Part shown: positions 1 through 10,418 of the stretch, piece after piece
Numbering within the stretch: the first letter of the stretch is position 1
Layout: every line of letters starts with the position of its first letter
Assembly: GCA_003427395.1 (NCBI GenBank)
Contig: BFEA01000014.1
Coordinates: forward strand, 3,720,109 to 3,747,908
Direction of reading: 5' to 3'
From: Chara braunii
Lineage: Eukaryota; Streptophyta; Charophyceae; Charales; Characeae
Length of the DNA stretch: 27,800 nt
Program-made: the position numbers and the translations under genes
The notes under the pieces: generated by a model
Told to the model about the DNA's origin: nothing
Databases searched by the model: none
What the model saw: the letters and a program-made list of their open reading frames with translations, nothing else

Positions 1-26
1 TTTTTTTTTTTTTTTTTTTTTTTTTT
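1..26. repeat. Poly-T run at the window edge
   Basis: An uninterrupted run of 26 T. It could be the A-tail of a retroposon read in reverse, or simply where an assembly stopped. The bases that follow show no recognisable retroposon body, so I do not assign it. Confidence 0.9.
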
Positions 27-773
27 GCTCTTTGCTGACTTGTTGTGTGTGTGTTCCGTGGCAGATTCGCTGTGCTATTTGGTCGAGGTCTGCCCCAGGT
101 CGCAACGGCCGGTTGGGTTTCACATCAGTTCCCGCCCCACCTTTGAACCCGGTAGGCCGCCGTCTCAAAATGAACGGGCCCAACAGTTTGAGACTGCCAA
201 GCCTGCACTGATCCTCTGCCGAACGGCCCAGGCCCGTTCGCAGTTCACTGCACACAGTGAACAGTGTTAGGCAGTGAACTGGTGGTTTAAGACGGAATGA
301 AAATTTGAAATTTAGAATGTAATTTTACTATAGAATGATTATTTAATTCTAGGAAATTTGTCTGTTGCCAGACCCGTTTCCTGGCTTATCAAAAAAAAAA
401 AAAAAAAAAAAGTCTCAAATTTATCGCCCTTCTTCATAAAAAAAAGGACGCGAATACCTTTCTCGGCCTCTGATGTAGCACATGAGTGAGGCCAAGTGTA
501 TCCCATAAATACCTGTGGGACATCTGCGGGACATGGCCCGCCGACCGTTGATATCGAATGGCAGAAGAATCAAGATGAATTTGTATTCCCAAGTAGTGTT
601 TTCTTTTTGTTTTTATTCTTGTTCTTTTCAATCGCGAAGAATGGGTGGCGGGGGCAAAAAAAGAAAGACTCGTTTTGATTGGAGGTACTTCAAATGAGAA
701 AATAAATCAAATGGAGATAGTTTGATTAGGTTTGTTATGGTATACAGGTAGACTGCAGGGCTGCCAGGGTGCA
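27..773. other. Unassigned stretch, no credible gene
   Basis: Short open frames exist but none has recognisable protein character. Visible contents are a fragment (297-358) of the AT-rich palindromic repeat found complete at 2706-3212 and 6118-6614, and a 21-A run at 391-411. Nothing else is supported. Confidence 0.6.
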
Positions 774-862
774 CTGGCATAAGAGCGCAAGAAGCTTCCC
801 AACCCACTCAAGGGTTGGGCTATGCCAGGACACTTTCCACCATAGCTCTCACACAGCTATGG
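774..862. repeat. Two adjacent strong hairpins
   Basis: CTGGCATA at 774-781 pairs perfectly with TATGCCAG at 821-828. Inside it CCCAACCC (798-805) pairs with GGGTTGGG (812-819) over a 6-base loop. A second perfect 8-bp hairpin follows, CCATAGCT (840-847) with AGCTATGG (855-862). Two nested stems and a neighbour within 90 bases suggest a structured RNA or foldback DNA element. No family is recognised. Confidence 0.6.
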
Positions 863-1049
863 TGTCGGGCAGGGTAGGCGCCTTGTTGGAAAGATCAACA
901 ACCCCACACTCAAACATTGCGCCCTACTTAGCCGCAACTGACAACCGGGTGCCGCCACCGCCGCTATCGTCGTTTCACTGTTAATGCACATTTCCACGCA
1001 ACCTCATACTCTAACACATCACTTATGCCTTATAAGATCTTGAGACCAG

Positions 1050-1094
1050 AGGAGCCGTCATCCCCTCAAGCCTTGTGCTCGAAGGGGGGCTCCT
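1050..1094. repeat. Twelve-pair hairpin with one bulge
   Basis: AGGAGCC (1050-1056) and CCCCT (1062-1066) pair with the contiguous AGGGG plus GGCTCCT at 1083-1094, leaving a 5-base bulge on one side and a 16-base loop. The stem is perfect in all 12 pairs. Function is unknown. Confidence 0.6.
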
Positions 1095-1490
1095 TTCTCA
1101 CCACTCAACCCACCCTATGAAGACATCGAGGCGGCGCTGGAAGTTACCGCGTGGAACGTGAAACTAAGGATAACGGCGCTCCCAGCAGAAGTGAAAGTAG
1201 TGAAAGTACTTCTAGAGGCTGTGGGAGCGAGATCGGCGTCACCAAGGGCATGCGGGTAAGCCCGACAATAGCTCCAATGAGCTTCTTCATGTGGAAGTAA
1301 AAGCAACACATATATCTTTTCGAGAAAGCAGGATGACATTCTTGGTCATCGCATGTGAGACGGGCTATTCAAATTTACCTGGTCAAACTTTAAGGAGTAA
1401 CAATTGCACTGGTGTTGAGATGGGATGACGGGTTTCCAAAGCAAACAGCGGCCAAACTACCTCAGCAGGCAAGGCGGTACTACGAGTAGT

Positions 1491-1834
1491 AACAACAATT
1501 TCGTCAAAATGGACAGATTTTATTTTTTGAACGAAATTGAAACCTCATAAAGTAGAGCGATTTAGGTGGAAATTTCAAGCTCTTGAGGGTCCGGCGTCCT
1601 TAAAACGCCGGACCCCTTGGATGTATCTGGACTTAGCTGGAGTCCAGGGGGTACGGCGTTCTAAAAACGTCGTACCCCTTGGATGTATCTGGACTTAGTT
1701 TACATCCAAGGGGTAGGGCGTTTTCAAAACTCCGTACCCTCTGGAGATGAAAATATCGACCTAAATCGGGCCAATTTTTTTGTTTTCAATTTCGTTCAAA
1801 AAATAAAATATGTCCGTTTCGACGGAATTGTTGT
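1491..1834. mobile_element. Foldback MITE-like element with nested hairpins
   Basis: About 80 bases at 1491-1575 are complementary to 1751-1834, with shared landmarks such as CAACAATT/AATTGTTG and CGATTTAGG (1558-1566)/CCTAAATCG (1760-1768). Between the arms lie three related hairpins: 1587-1615 (11 perfect pairs), 1648-1678 (13 pairs including one G-T) and 1711-1740 (imperfect). They are separated by two spacers that each begin with TTGGATGTATCTGGACTTAG and form hairpins of their own (1627-1647 and 1679-1709). There is no ORF. Target duplication is not clear. Best reading is a non-autonomous foldback transposon. The arms resemble those of the element at 7651-7920. Confidence 0.75.
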
Positions 1835-2375
1835 TTAGTTAAGTCTCACATACCCATATGGTAACTAATGAAGTGCATGCATCTAGCCATAGTCTTAGTT
1901 TTAATTTGACTTTTTGTATGGTATGCATCTAGCTATGCTTTTAACTTTGGTTTTTTGTATGGTATGCATCTAACTATGTTTTTAACTTAGTAATTATGTA
2001 AGTCGTTTTATGCACATCTTGTATGCATTTAGACACAGTTTAGGTTAGATTCGGTAATTCAACAAACCTTTTTGCTTGCAAGTTGAAATTGTTTGCATCT
2101 AGTCAAGTGACTGTCCCAGAGTGTTGAGGTATTCGAATGTAACTGTCATATCGCCGTCCTTAAATCCTTTGTGCATTTATCTCATCTTCTGATTGTGATC
2201 CCTTCTTCCACCACAGCGCCTGCGAATGGTTACATATAAGGTTGCTTATAAACTCGACATATTTCGAGTGAGAGCCAAGTATATAGATTGTCAACCACAG
2301 AGTACATTTACTTAATATTAGGACGGGCTTGACAGTCTGCCTATCAGGACGAACTGAAGTTTATTTTCTAAAAGT

Positions 2376-2505
2376 GGTTGCTCTTCAAGCGCAGGAAACA
2401 ATGATGCGGGGTCACCTATGCCTTGAGTGGCGTGAGGAGTGTTCAACGCTCGACCTGTGGTCATCCTGGGAACTCTTACTCACATCTTCACCACTTACAT
2501 ATTAA
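2376..2505. repeat. Diverged direct repeat, copy 1
   Basis: Shares ordered blocks with 3213-3312: GTTG-TCTTCAAG-GCAG, then a GTCAC-TATGCCTTGA-like block, then GTCATCCTG, then CTCA-ATCTTC. The two copies flank the 500-bp AT-rich repeat at 2706-3212, so this may be the edge of a larger compound element. Function unknown. Confidence 0.5.
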
Positions 2506-2705
2506 TGGTAGAATATGGAAAACCAACATGATGAAGGGTCGAGACCTTAGCTGGGTACGTAAAGCCTTGAAGTCCTATCATGATGGATGGTACTAATTGG
2601 TGGTTGAGAGAACGTTTCCAAGGCGCAGGGTGTAAAATATTTCTCAGCCATAACCGCGTATGGAGATAAAGTGACGTGCACTTTTTAAGAGTGGTTGTTT
2701 TACAG

Positions 2706-3212
2706 AAAAATTCCCACAAGAAACGAAAGTTGAAAAAACATTCCATAAAAAAAAATCCTTCATATTTCTAAATTATTATTCCAATGTTTGTCCGATTTTA
2801 AAATTTTCAGTTTTATTTGATAAGTTCCCATCTAAATATGATTTTTTCCTTCCAACTACATCTATCTGTTCAAGATGGAATGAAAGTCTGGACGAGTTTA
2901 TGAAATATTTTAATTAAATTTTTATTCTACTGCAACAAATATCTTCCAATTTAGATTGGATTAACCTATTTATGACTGAAAATCCTTACTTAGAATGACA
3001 GTTCAATTTAAATATTTTATGAACTCATCCAGACTTTCATTCCATCTCTAGCATGCACTTCAAATAAGAAGGGATACCCTATTATTGAAATGAAAGTTTG
3101 CAAGTAAGATGAAAAATTTTAAAATTGGAATGACAGTTTTTAAGATGGAATGTAAATTTAGAATTTAGATTGTAATTTTACTATAGAATGATTATTTAAT
3201 TATAGAAATTTT
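2706..3212. mobile_element. 500-bp AT-rich palindromic repeat, copy 1
   Basis: Matches 6118-6614 along its full length with obvious point changes, and its right end matches 297-358. Internal arms around 2873-2918 and 3007-3048 are inverted copies sharing AGATGGAATGAAAG versus CTTTCATTCCATCT and flanking sequence, so the centre folds on itself. Outer segments are also roughly symmetrical. There is no ORF. This fits a non-autonomous palindromic DNA element. Its exact ends and target duplication are not resolved. Confidence 0.65.
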
Positions 3213-3312
3213 TTTCGTTGTTCTTCAAGAGCAGAAACAGTGACACATGGTCACTCATACCTTGACTTTGTGTCATCCTGAAAAATCCGACTCATATCTT
3301 CCTCACTTGTAT
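3213..3312. repeat. Diverged direct repeat, copy 2
   Basis: Second copy of the repeat at 2376-2505. It has lost about 20 internal bases relative to that copy and directly abuts the right end of the palindromic repeat. Confidence 0.5.
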
Positions 3313-3452
3313 ATTTTGTGGTCGTGTTTATCCACGTCTTCCTCTCCTTGAATTCCCTTGGATTCTCTATATGTGGTCGTTCTCTTGGCTGTTTTCAATC
3401 ATCAATTTTTTATCGACAATATTAATGCGCCCGACTCCAATACCTCCTCAGC

Positions 3453-3542
3453 ATCTAAGAATGCAGCACGCACTTGGACGTAATTTTAGGGTTTATTTGT
3501 ATCTAAAAATGTAGCACACACTTTGATGTAATTTTAGGGTTG
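3453..3542. repeat. Two-unit tandem repeat, period 48
   Basis: ATCTAAGAATGCAGCACGCA at 3453 and ATCTAAAAATGTAGCACACA at 3501 begin two adjacent copies, each continuing to ATTTTAGGGTT. About 85 percent of the positions agree by eye. Confidence 0.7.
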
Positions 3543-4960
3543 ATATATAAATTTTCATGAATTTTCTAGTATATTCTTGAGATTTGCAGTTTATAACTCA
3601 TAGTTTCGTGAAAACCTAAGAAAACCACAAAACCTCACATTTTTTATAGAATGAAAAAATAAAAATCAAGTTGTTATTTTGGACACAAAAAATAACGTTT
3701 TTAACCGTTTTTCGATAAAGGAGGCAAAAAAGTAGGTGAAAAGTCAAACATTCATAAAAATGTGCAAGAAAATCCTTTCCTGCAAAATCCTCTTATAGGA
3801 TTCTTAGTAGATTGACAAAAATCGGAGCTCAAACATTACAATTTTTTAGGACTACTAGGCAAACTTAAAAGATGTAACAAAAAACGATTTTTTTTGAATA
3901 CTCATTTATATAACTATAATTCAGTTTCAACAGTTAGATCAAAACAAAGCTCTGCAAAAACTAATTTATAGAACTATAAATCATTTTTTAAGTTAACTGA
4001 CTAATAACAGTAAAACCCTTATAGAAAAATATATGTTATTTAAAATAAGAATACAAACAACTTTTATCTGAGAGACATCTTAAAATTATTCGTTAAACAC
4101 CAGTTTAAAGTTAAAAAAAGTGGAAAAAATTAAAACAAACAGTAAAAAATAATATGTTCGTCCATATATGAGAGAACATTTTCAAGCGAACGTATTCACA
4201 AATAGAAAAACACGTTTGCACATTTGGAAACCCCTCAAATACGTTCATCGGGCTACACACCTTATAGGACTATAAACTTGAGTTTTAAAAAAAAATGAAA
4301 AAAATCGGGATATTTCGGTTCTTAATTATATGGCGGTGATTCATCAAGTACTGTTTTTTTGTTTAAAAAAATGATTTTTCTCCTCATCACTTCCAGTGGT
4401 TCTTAAAAAGTAAATTTCTATTTTTTTTTCGGCGGTTGTTTTACTTTACGTAAAATTTTCTTCCAGGAGGAGGCCTGAAAAAACGTACTCTCATAATATT
4501 CAATAGATTTTGTGCAAACATAATAATTTGTTTTGTTAGGTTTTTACGAATCCTATGTTAATAGTGTTTCGATTTTAGAAACATGTCGTTGCTTCCCTGA
4601 GTAGCAAGGACCATCACAAATTGTTTTGTTATTATTATTTTTTTTTTAGATTCCTCTAAGGGATACTGGACCCGGTTTTCATGAGCCTAAGATGAGTAAT
4701 GGCCTCAGCTAGTTTGTACCGGGTTGATATGTAGGGGTGTGTTTTCGGGCCCCGGTGGTCTTGATTGGAATGGTTCTTAAGGGAAAAAGAAGATGTTTAT
4801 TATGTAATTCAATAAATTTTTGATTCTAATCAATCGTTTATATAGAGAGAGACTTCTATTTTTAGGACAAAGAGTACATGATGAAATTGCCAATCAATTA
4901 ATAGGTATAATGATGTATTTAAATGGTGAAGATGATTCTAAAAAGTGTTATGTTTCTATC
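3543..4960. other. AT-rich stretch, nothing recognised
   Basis: Rich in A and T runs on both strands with frequent stops in all frames. I see no coding pattern, RNA gene or clear repeat boundary here. Confidence 0.6.
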
Positions 4961-4965
4961 TAGTA

Positions 4966-5245
4966 GGTTACCAGAGTCACCCGCGTCCACTTGCCCGGGC
5001 GGACAAAAAATAAATAAATAATAAATAAATAATAATAATAATAATAATAATTTTTTATTTTAAAATTGGTACAGAAGTTCGATGTGACCCTAAGGCAAAA
5101 GTTGTTCAGTTTAGTTTTCTGCATAACATAGGTTTTTTTTTTCGATTTTTTGGAGGATGTTTTTTTATTTTTTGGCTGGGACTACTGCTTGCACGACTGG
5201 ACCGCCCGGGAAAATAGGGTGACCCGAGCGGCCCGGCTGGTAGCC
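4966..5245. mobile_element. TA-flanked MITE, copy A
   Basis: Ends in imperfect inverted repeats: GGTTACCAG at the left and CTGGTAGCC at the right, directly flanked by TA at 4964-4965 and 5246-5247. The TIRs extend inward through CCGCGTCC-like and GACCCGAGCGG-like sequence. The interior has an AAT/AAAT microsatellite and a segment also present in 20257-20644 and 21466-21620 (GATGTGACCCTAAGGCAAAAG in part). No ORF. A TA target duplication suggests mobilisation by a Tc1/mariner-type transposase, but the TIR sequence is not one I recognise. Confidence 0.75.
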
Positions 5246-5672
5246 TAAGTTTCTATAAAAAAAAAAAAAAAAAACAAGAACTCGAATGGGTAGGTAGTCA
5301 CCACCTTTTTTTACTTGGTTTATTATAGTCCCATCAAGTGCTTTGTTTTTTTCTCAAAATGTACGAAGTGCACACTTGAGCATGACAATCGTCAGAGAAG
5401 GAAGTCTAGTCGGACACATTAAGGGACTCCCTTAGGGTGGTACGTGAGACTGCAATCGCCACCTACCCCTTTGTCCTCATTCAATATTGGCGGGGTGGNA
5501 AGCATCAATTTCAAACGTCGCCCTCATTTCCATCTTGGAAAATGAAACGTGGTCATGTTTTTTTTTTTTAAAGGTCTTTAAAATTATTTTTCTTCCTTTT
5601 CTCAACGTGTCGCAGAGGTTGGAATATGCCGTGACTCGTGTGCTAAAGGAATCGTGCCCTAGATCAGTTTAA
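5246..5672. other. Unassigned spacer between two MITEs
   Basis: Contains an A run near 5258-5276 and a single N at 5499. Short frames have no recognisable character. Confidence 0.5.
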
Positions 5673-5822
5673 ACCATCAGTACTTGGCCCATCTATTGGC
5701 CGCATAAAAGAATAGAGTATAAATATTTATAGTTGGATGAATTTTGGTGTTCTTGTACTGACGCGTACGTTTCTTAAAATCGTGGCGCGTTAACGGGCAG
5801 GACTTTGGAAAGTACTAGTGCT
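5673..5822. mobile_element. TTAA-flanked 150-bp MITE, copy 1
   Basis: Flanked by TTAA at 5669-5672 and 5823-5826. The terminal inverted repeats begin ACCATCAGTACTT on the left and, read inward from the right on the other strand, AGCACTAGTACTT. It matches the insertion at 8636-8787 in order along its length, for example GTACTTGGCC near the left end and GCGCGTTAACGGGCAGGACT-like sequence near the right. TTAA target choice is typical of the piggyBac superfamily, but the termini do not show the usual CCC start, so that assignment is only an inference. Confidence 0.75.
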
Positions 5823-6117
5823 TTAATATCTGATCCATGGTCCATCGGGCTACATGATATTAAATTAATTTTTCAAGGCTACGGAGTGGTCACAGGGGTA
5901 GGCTTGCCTACTCGACCGCTTCAACGTTGCCTTCGTATTGTGCTGCACCAAAGCGAGGTGTGACCCTTCCCCTTTGAGGGAATCAAATTAAAAAAAAAAA
6001 AAAAAAAGGAAGTGCGTAAAAAAGAGGAAAACATGTTTTCACTATTGGCGTCCTGACCAATTGACACTAGTTCATCCTGCTACAGGATCCAGGTCCGGGA
6101 GCGTGTCCAACAACATA

Positions 6118-6614
6118 AAAATTCCCATGAGAAACGAAAGTTTAAAAAATATTTGATTAAAAAAAAATCCTTCATATTTATAACTTATCATTCTAATGTT
6201 CATCAAATTCTAAAATTGTCAGTTTTGTTTGATAAATTCTTGTCTAAATATGAAATTTCCCTTCCAACTACTTCTATTTGTTCAAGATGGAATGAAAGTT
6301 TGGACGATTTTATGAAATATTTTAATTGAACTTTCATTCTACAACAACAAATATCTTCTAATTTAAATTGAATTAACCTAATTATGACTGGAAATCCTTA
6401 CTTAGAATAACAGTGCAGTTAAAATATTTTATGAACTCATATAGACTTTCATTCCATCTCAAGCATGCAGTTCAAATAAGAAGGGATACCCCATTCTTGG
6501 AAGGAAAGTTTTCAAGTAAGACGAAAAATTTTAAAATTGGAGTGACATTTTTAAAGATGAAAGAAAAATTTAAAATTTAGAATGTAATTTTATTATAGAA
6601 TGAGTGAATTTTTT
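6118..6614. mobile_element. 500-bp AT-rich palindromic repeat, copy 2
   Basis: Colinear with 2706-3212 from AAAAATTCCCA through GAAACGAAAGTT to the ATGTAATTTTATTATAGAATG end. The central inverted arms (near 6287-6330 and 6413-6458) are kept although both have changed. No ORF. Two full copies 3.4 kb apart in the same orientation. Confidence 0.65.
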
Positions 6615-6619
6615 TTGTT

Positions 6620-7640
6620 GAATGACGCACCCGCTTCATGGGGGTTAGCTTCACTTGGTTGCTATCTTCATTGCATCTTTCATTACAGTATTGTATCTCA
6701 TAGGACATGGCGACTTCGGCCACGATAACTCATGATGTGGAAAGTTTTACGTCCTCGTTACTTCTTGGTTCAACTTGCTAAAACAGATGAAGAGTAGATA
6801 TTGAGAGTGGGAGAAGTTTTTTTCTCGGTTTGTGATGAAGCTGACGGGATGGTTGTCCATCAGGATCAAGACAGAGAGATGAGGAAAGAGGAGATGGAGA
6901 TGAAGATGAAAATGACAATGCAACTCCATCACAGAACCGACACGCATGAACTACAAACTGTGCAAATGAAGAATTGATGGAAATATAGACTGTACTTGGG
7001 GTAAACCCCCAGTAGATTGATTGGACTGAACTGGACTGACACCGACTGTGGTAGCGGGTTGAATATCCATGTGGCCTATGAGATCAGGTCAACAGCCTGG
7101 TCCCACATGACAAATAGGCAAATAGTCGTGGCTATAGGCCAAGGTAGTTAGACGCCCGTTGCACAATCCTCAGACATGTAATGGATCATAAGAACCATAA
7201 ACACGCTTCAGCAAAAGCATCAAAACTCTGCAGACAATAAAGATGACACATCTAGGATGCAGAGTACATGCGATACAACCTAAGCTACATAATGTTATAA
7301 GGAAAAACAAATGTATGATATACACACGCTAACTTGAAGCAGGGAAATAAAATGTAGCATGATACAATCCTAAAGTCCTTGATGCAATGGCCTCAGTACT
7401 GAAAGAAAAAAGTAGCAATATAGCATGAGATAACATTGTGTCACCGAACCACTAAGATGGGATGGTCTCACAGGGGATTAATGCAACCTAGGAATCGAAA
7501 TCCATGGGGTCTGTCACAATAAAAGGTGAGACATGTCACCAGGCTCAGTGCAAGGGAATGGTAGCGAAACAAAATCAATGACCCTAACAGGTAGACCATC
7601 AAGATGGGTAATGCTCGACAAAAGGATGACACCTTGTAAC
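6620..7640. other. Unassigned stretch, possibly retroelement-derived
   Basis: No reading frame longer than about 66 codons and none with recognisable motifs. It lies downstream (minus sense) of the decayed Ty3/Gypsy sequence at 8460-9260, so it may be the remnant of that element's 3' part, but I see no RNase H, integrase or LTR signature. Confidence 0.4.
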
Positions 7641-7650
7641 TGGTATTTCG

Positions 7651-7920
7651 TTAAAACTGACATTTTTTTCTAAATTCACGAAATTGAGCGTACAGAAAAA
7701 CAATATTTTTTTAGTGTTTTTTGTCCCCATGACGTCGGATGATCAGATCATCGGGTGTCGTGGCGACTCGCGATGATCTGACCATAGGATATATGTTAAC
7801 GGTACTTTACGTTGAGGTACATCAGATAGACAAAGTGAGATAACCACTTTCTCACCCGATGAGCAATGAAATTTTGACTAAGTCCACTTTCGTGAATTAA
7901 AAAAAAAATATCAGTTTTAA
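7651..7920. mobile_element. Foldback element with 33-bp inverted ends
   Basis: 7651-7683 and 7888-7920 are inverted copies with about 30 of 33 positions complementary, beginning TTAAAACTGA and ending TTCACGAAA. A further partial copy of the right arm (AAATGTCAGTTTTGCAG) follows at 7923. The interior contains the palindrome GATGATCAGATCATC (7739-7753). There is no ORF. The arms resemble the arms of 1491-1834 in the order CGT-AAAA-GACA-T-rich-CGAAATTGA, suggesting related non-autonomous elements. Confidence 0.7.
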
Positions 7921-7939
7921 GGAAATGTCAGTTTTGCAG

Positions 7940-8459
7940 AGTCTATCATAAAAAAAGAGTTTGGGTGGTTGATGCTTATTTGAAGACATGCAATAGTCGT
8001 AATTGGAGTGATGAGGGCAGTGACCGAGGGAGGAAGGAAAGTCAAAATAACGCTATGGTCTGAATGCTTATGCTGTACCAAAGGAGAGTCAAACTCTAAG
8101 AGAATGCGCTAAATCAGAATCATCATGAGACACACATAATGAAATGTATAGGGTAGGATGAAGGTGTGAAGTAGTCAAGTCCATAATAGTTGAAGGTGAT
8201 GAAGTATTTGAAATCCTCGAGGTAGTTGATGACGTCAATAACGTAGGAGTCGAGGTCGATGTCGATGGAGAACCGCAAACGCTCACATCCTGAAGTACTT
8301 GATGATGAAGTACACGATAGTGTGAGTAGGTAAGAGAAGGAAGGTGATAAAAATATTAGTCGTCGAGGCGTCGAGCACGACAATAAGTGTGCTCTGGACA
8401 TGCAGAGGCTAGCGTATCCTCGAATGAAATTATTATGGTAACTAGTGAGACCTGGGCAT
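7940..8459 (-). pseudogene. Probable further decay of the same retroelement
   Basis: Directly downstream (minus sense) of the RT relic. A 134-codon frame ends here, with serine/threonine-rich text in one overlapping frame and DLDSYVIDVI-type text in the other. I do not recognise RNase H or integrase residues. It is listed only because it is contiguous with the RT and in the expected position. Confidence 0.3.
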
Positions 8460-9260
8460 CGCGAGAGTGTCAAAGTCCACTTTGTGTTAGGCAAAGCGAC
8501 AGTTACTAAATTTGGTATAGAAGTCATGCTTGCATAAACTTTGTACTAGAACATTGCAGAGGTGTCTGAGATGATATTATGAAATACAACTGTAAACCAA
8601 GATGTCATCCATATACATATGAGCGACATCTTTAAACCACCGGTACTTGGCCTAGCTATCGACTACGGGAAAAAAAAGAAAAAAAAAAACGTTTCTAGTT
8701 GGAGGAATTTGAGCGCTCCTTTATTAGCGTGTACATCTCCTAAAATTATGGCGCATTAACGGGCACGACTCAAGGAAGTCAGGTGGTTTAAAGATATCCA
8801 TGAAGATATCGTTCATCATCATGTTGAAGGCGACACGTGCATTGGTGTGGATGAATGATATTATTGTGAACTCATAGTGGACGAAGCATGAGAGAAATGC
8901 AGTCTTCAACTGGTCTTTTGGGTTAACATGGATTTAATGATTATCGCTAGGAAGAGCGATCCTTGTAAGAAAGTGGTTGCTTGTTAAACAATCAAACAAC
9001 TCATCCAGTCGAGGCATGAGATAATTGTTCTTAACCGCGGTTAAAACCATAGTAATCAACATCGAGGCAGAAAAATTATTTTGCTTCCCGAGCAAAGAGG
9101 ATGGGTGCACCCCAAAGGAGCTCCTTAACCCGACACTTGACTTCCTACGCCTCCAAAATTGAGAGTCGGTGGGGTGTCTAATGATGGACATGATAGTAGG
9201 TACGAGTTGGACATAATGTTCAATACTATGCATCAGAGGGATCCCGTTGTATAAGAAATA
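8460..9260 (-). pseudogene. Decayed Ty3/Gypsy-type reverse transcriptase
   Basis: Read on the minus strand, degenerate pieces appear in the order expected for the RT of a Ty3/Gypsy LTR retrotransposon. They are: HSIEHYVQLVP near 9230; a GAPILFARE-like block in another frame near 9095; VKNNYLMPRLDELFD then LTSNHFLTRI near 9030-8960; NPKDQLKTAF and HYEF near 8925-8890; a TNA-like block and MMNDIF near 8820; and the catalytic block YMDDILVYS near 8610, followed by KHDFYTKFSNCRFA near 8530. RT copies element RNA into DNA. This copy cannot: it has frameshifts, at least three stops and a 152-bp insertion at 8636-8787. No protease, integrase or LTRs were found with confidence, so the rest of the element is truncated or too decayed to see. 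Confidence 0.85.
8636..8787. mobile_element. TTAA-flanked 152-bp MITE inside the RT relic
   Basis: Direct TTAA at 8632-8635 and 8788-8791 flank a segment with inverted ends ACCACCGGTACTT and, from the other side, ACCACCTGACTT. It is colinear with 5673-5822 (150 bp), including the GCGCATTAACGGGCACGACT block. On the minus strand, the RT block ending at the left flank and the catalytic block on the other side fall in the same reading frame if a single TTAA is kept. This confirms that the segment is an insertion with a 4-bp target duplication. Confidence 0.85.
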
Positions 9261-9299
9261 TCGGGAATATATGTCGAGGTGTCGGTGTGAATACCCTTA

Positions 9300-10418
9300 C
9301 AAGGGTATCCGCCTGGTTTTTGCAAGCGACATAAAATAGTCTGGTTTAAAGTCTAAGTATATCGCGCTAGGCGCGACGGCGTCTGTGATTTATGTTGGTT
9401 GGGTGGTTGACTAGAGTAGAGAGTGCGTGGGCACGCAGGTTTAAGGCGCGCATGATTGTTTTCCGCTGTTGATCATAAAGCCGACCGGATATCGGTCATT
9501 TTTTATATTATTAATACTTATTTATATTTGATTAAGCGGGAATTAGGGGTATTTTCGGTTCGTGGTATGTTTAACCAAGACCTGCGCGCGTACGGAGAAC
9601 GACCTCGACGACGGCATCGGCAGGGATGGCGCGATATCGTGCGGGGAACGGGGTGTCGTAGGATGGCGCGCAAGGCATTTATGGCCCGGTATGAGCAAGC
9701 CGGCGCGGGCCCTGGGAGCCGCGCAACCGGTTTGTTGGCCCATAGCGCCGCGCCGCACTGCCTTGTATGGTACTCGACCGACATTGGTCTCAGGCTTAGG
9801 CATAGCCTTATAGGTTAAGACAATGCACTGTTATTATGGAGGTTCAGGGGTTAAGGCCAGTGGGCGTCGGCGCGGCGGCAGCGGAGTAGCATGAGATGAT
9901 TGAGGGGTTGAGGGCCTGTGGGGCTATCCCTCTCGATTTTGTTCACGGGCGCGGCGGCGGGCCCGATCCGCGGGACTGACGAGGCGCCAGCAGCCCCGTT
10001 GTTCCTATTTTTATTTTATTTTTATTTTACTTCCCTTTTTTTCTGTTTTATTTACCACATCCCGTTCGGGGACGCGGGCCGGCGTGAGGGTACGTTGTAT
10101 TCGCGGGACTGCCTGAAATGCAGCGGCAAGTAGTTTTCGTGGCCGCATCGAAGTTAGCCCGTTGTAATGTTTTGGGGAATTCCATAGCAGCCACATTCGT
10201 GCTTAAGCCTCCAACAAGGGAACATGTCGGGGCTGCACCTGCCGGGGGTCAGTCGATAGCATAAGGACTGAGCCTCTTTGATGGGCCACTCGTTGTGCTT
10301 TCGGAGGGTGGAGGCTGTGTGAGGCGCCGGAATCCGGCCTCGGAAGGAGGCCAGATTCGTGGAGGGAATAGGGCCGCTCGGATACCGAAAGGACGTGGGG
10401 CGCTGCCCCGGTCAAAAA
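9300..10418. other. Unassigned, GC-rich in part, with hairpins
   Basis: Overlapping open frames on both strands at 9518-9818 come from a GC-rich patch where stops are rare. None has recognisable motifs. Perfect hairpins include TCGCGC-TAG-GCGCGA near 9361-9375 and an AATACCCTT/AAGGGTAT stem near 9291-9308. No promoter or gene is supported. Confidence 0.5.

Noticed and set aside
9518-9818. Overlapping arginine-rich frames on both strands
   Set aside because: GC-rich patch with few stops; four frames overlap and none has motifs or homologous copies.
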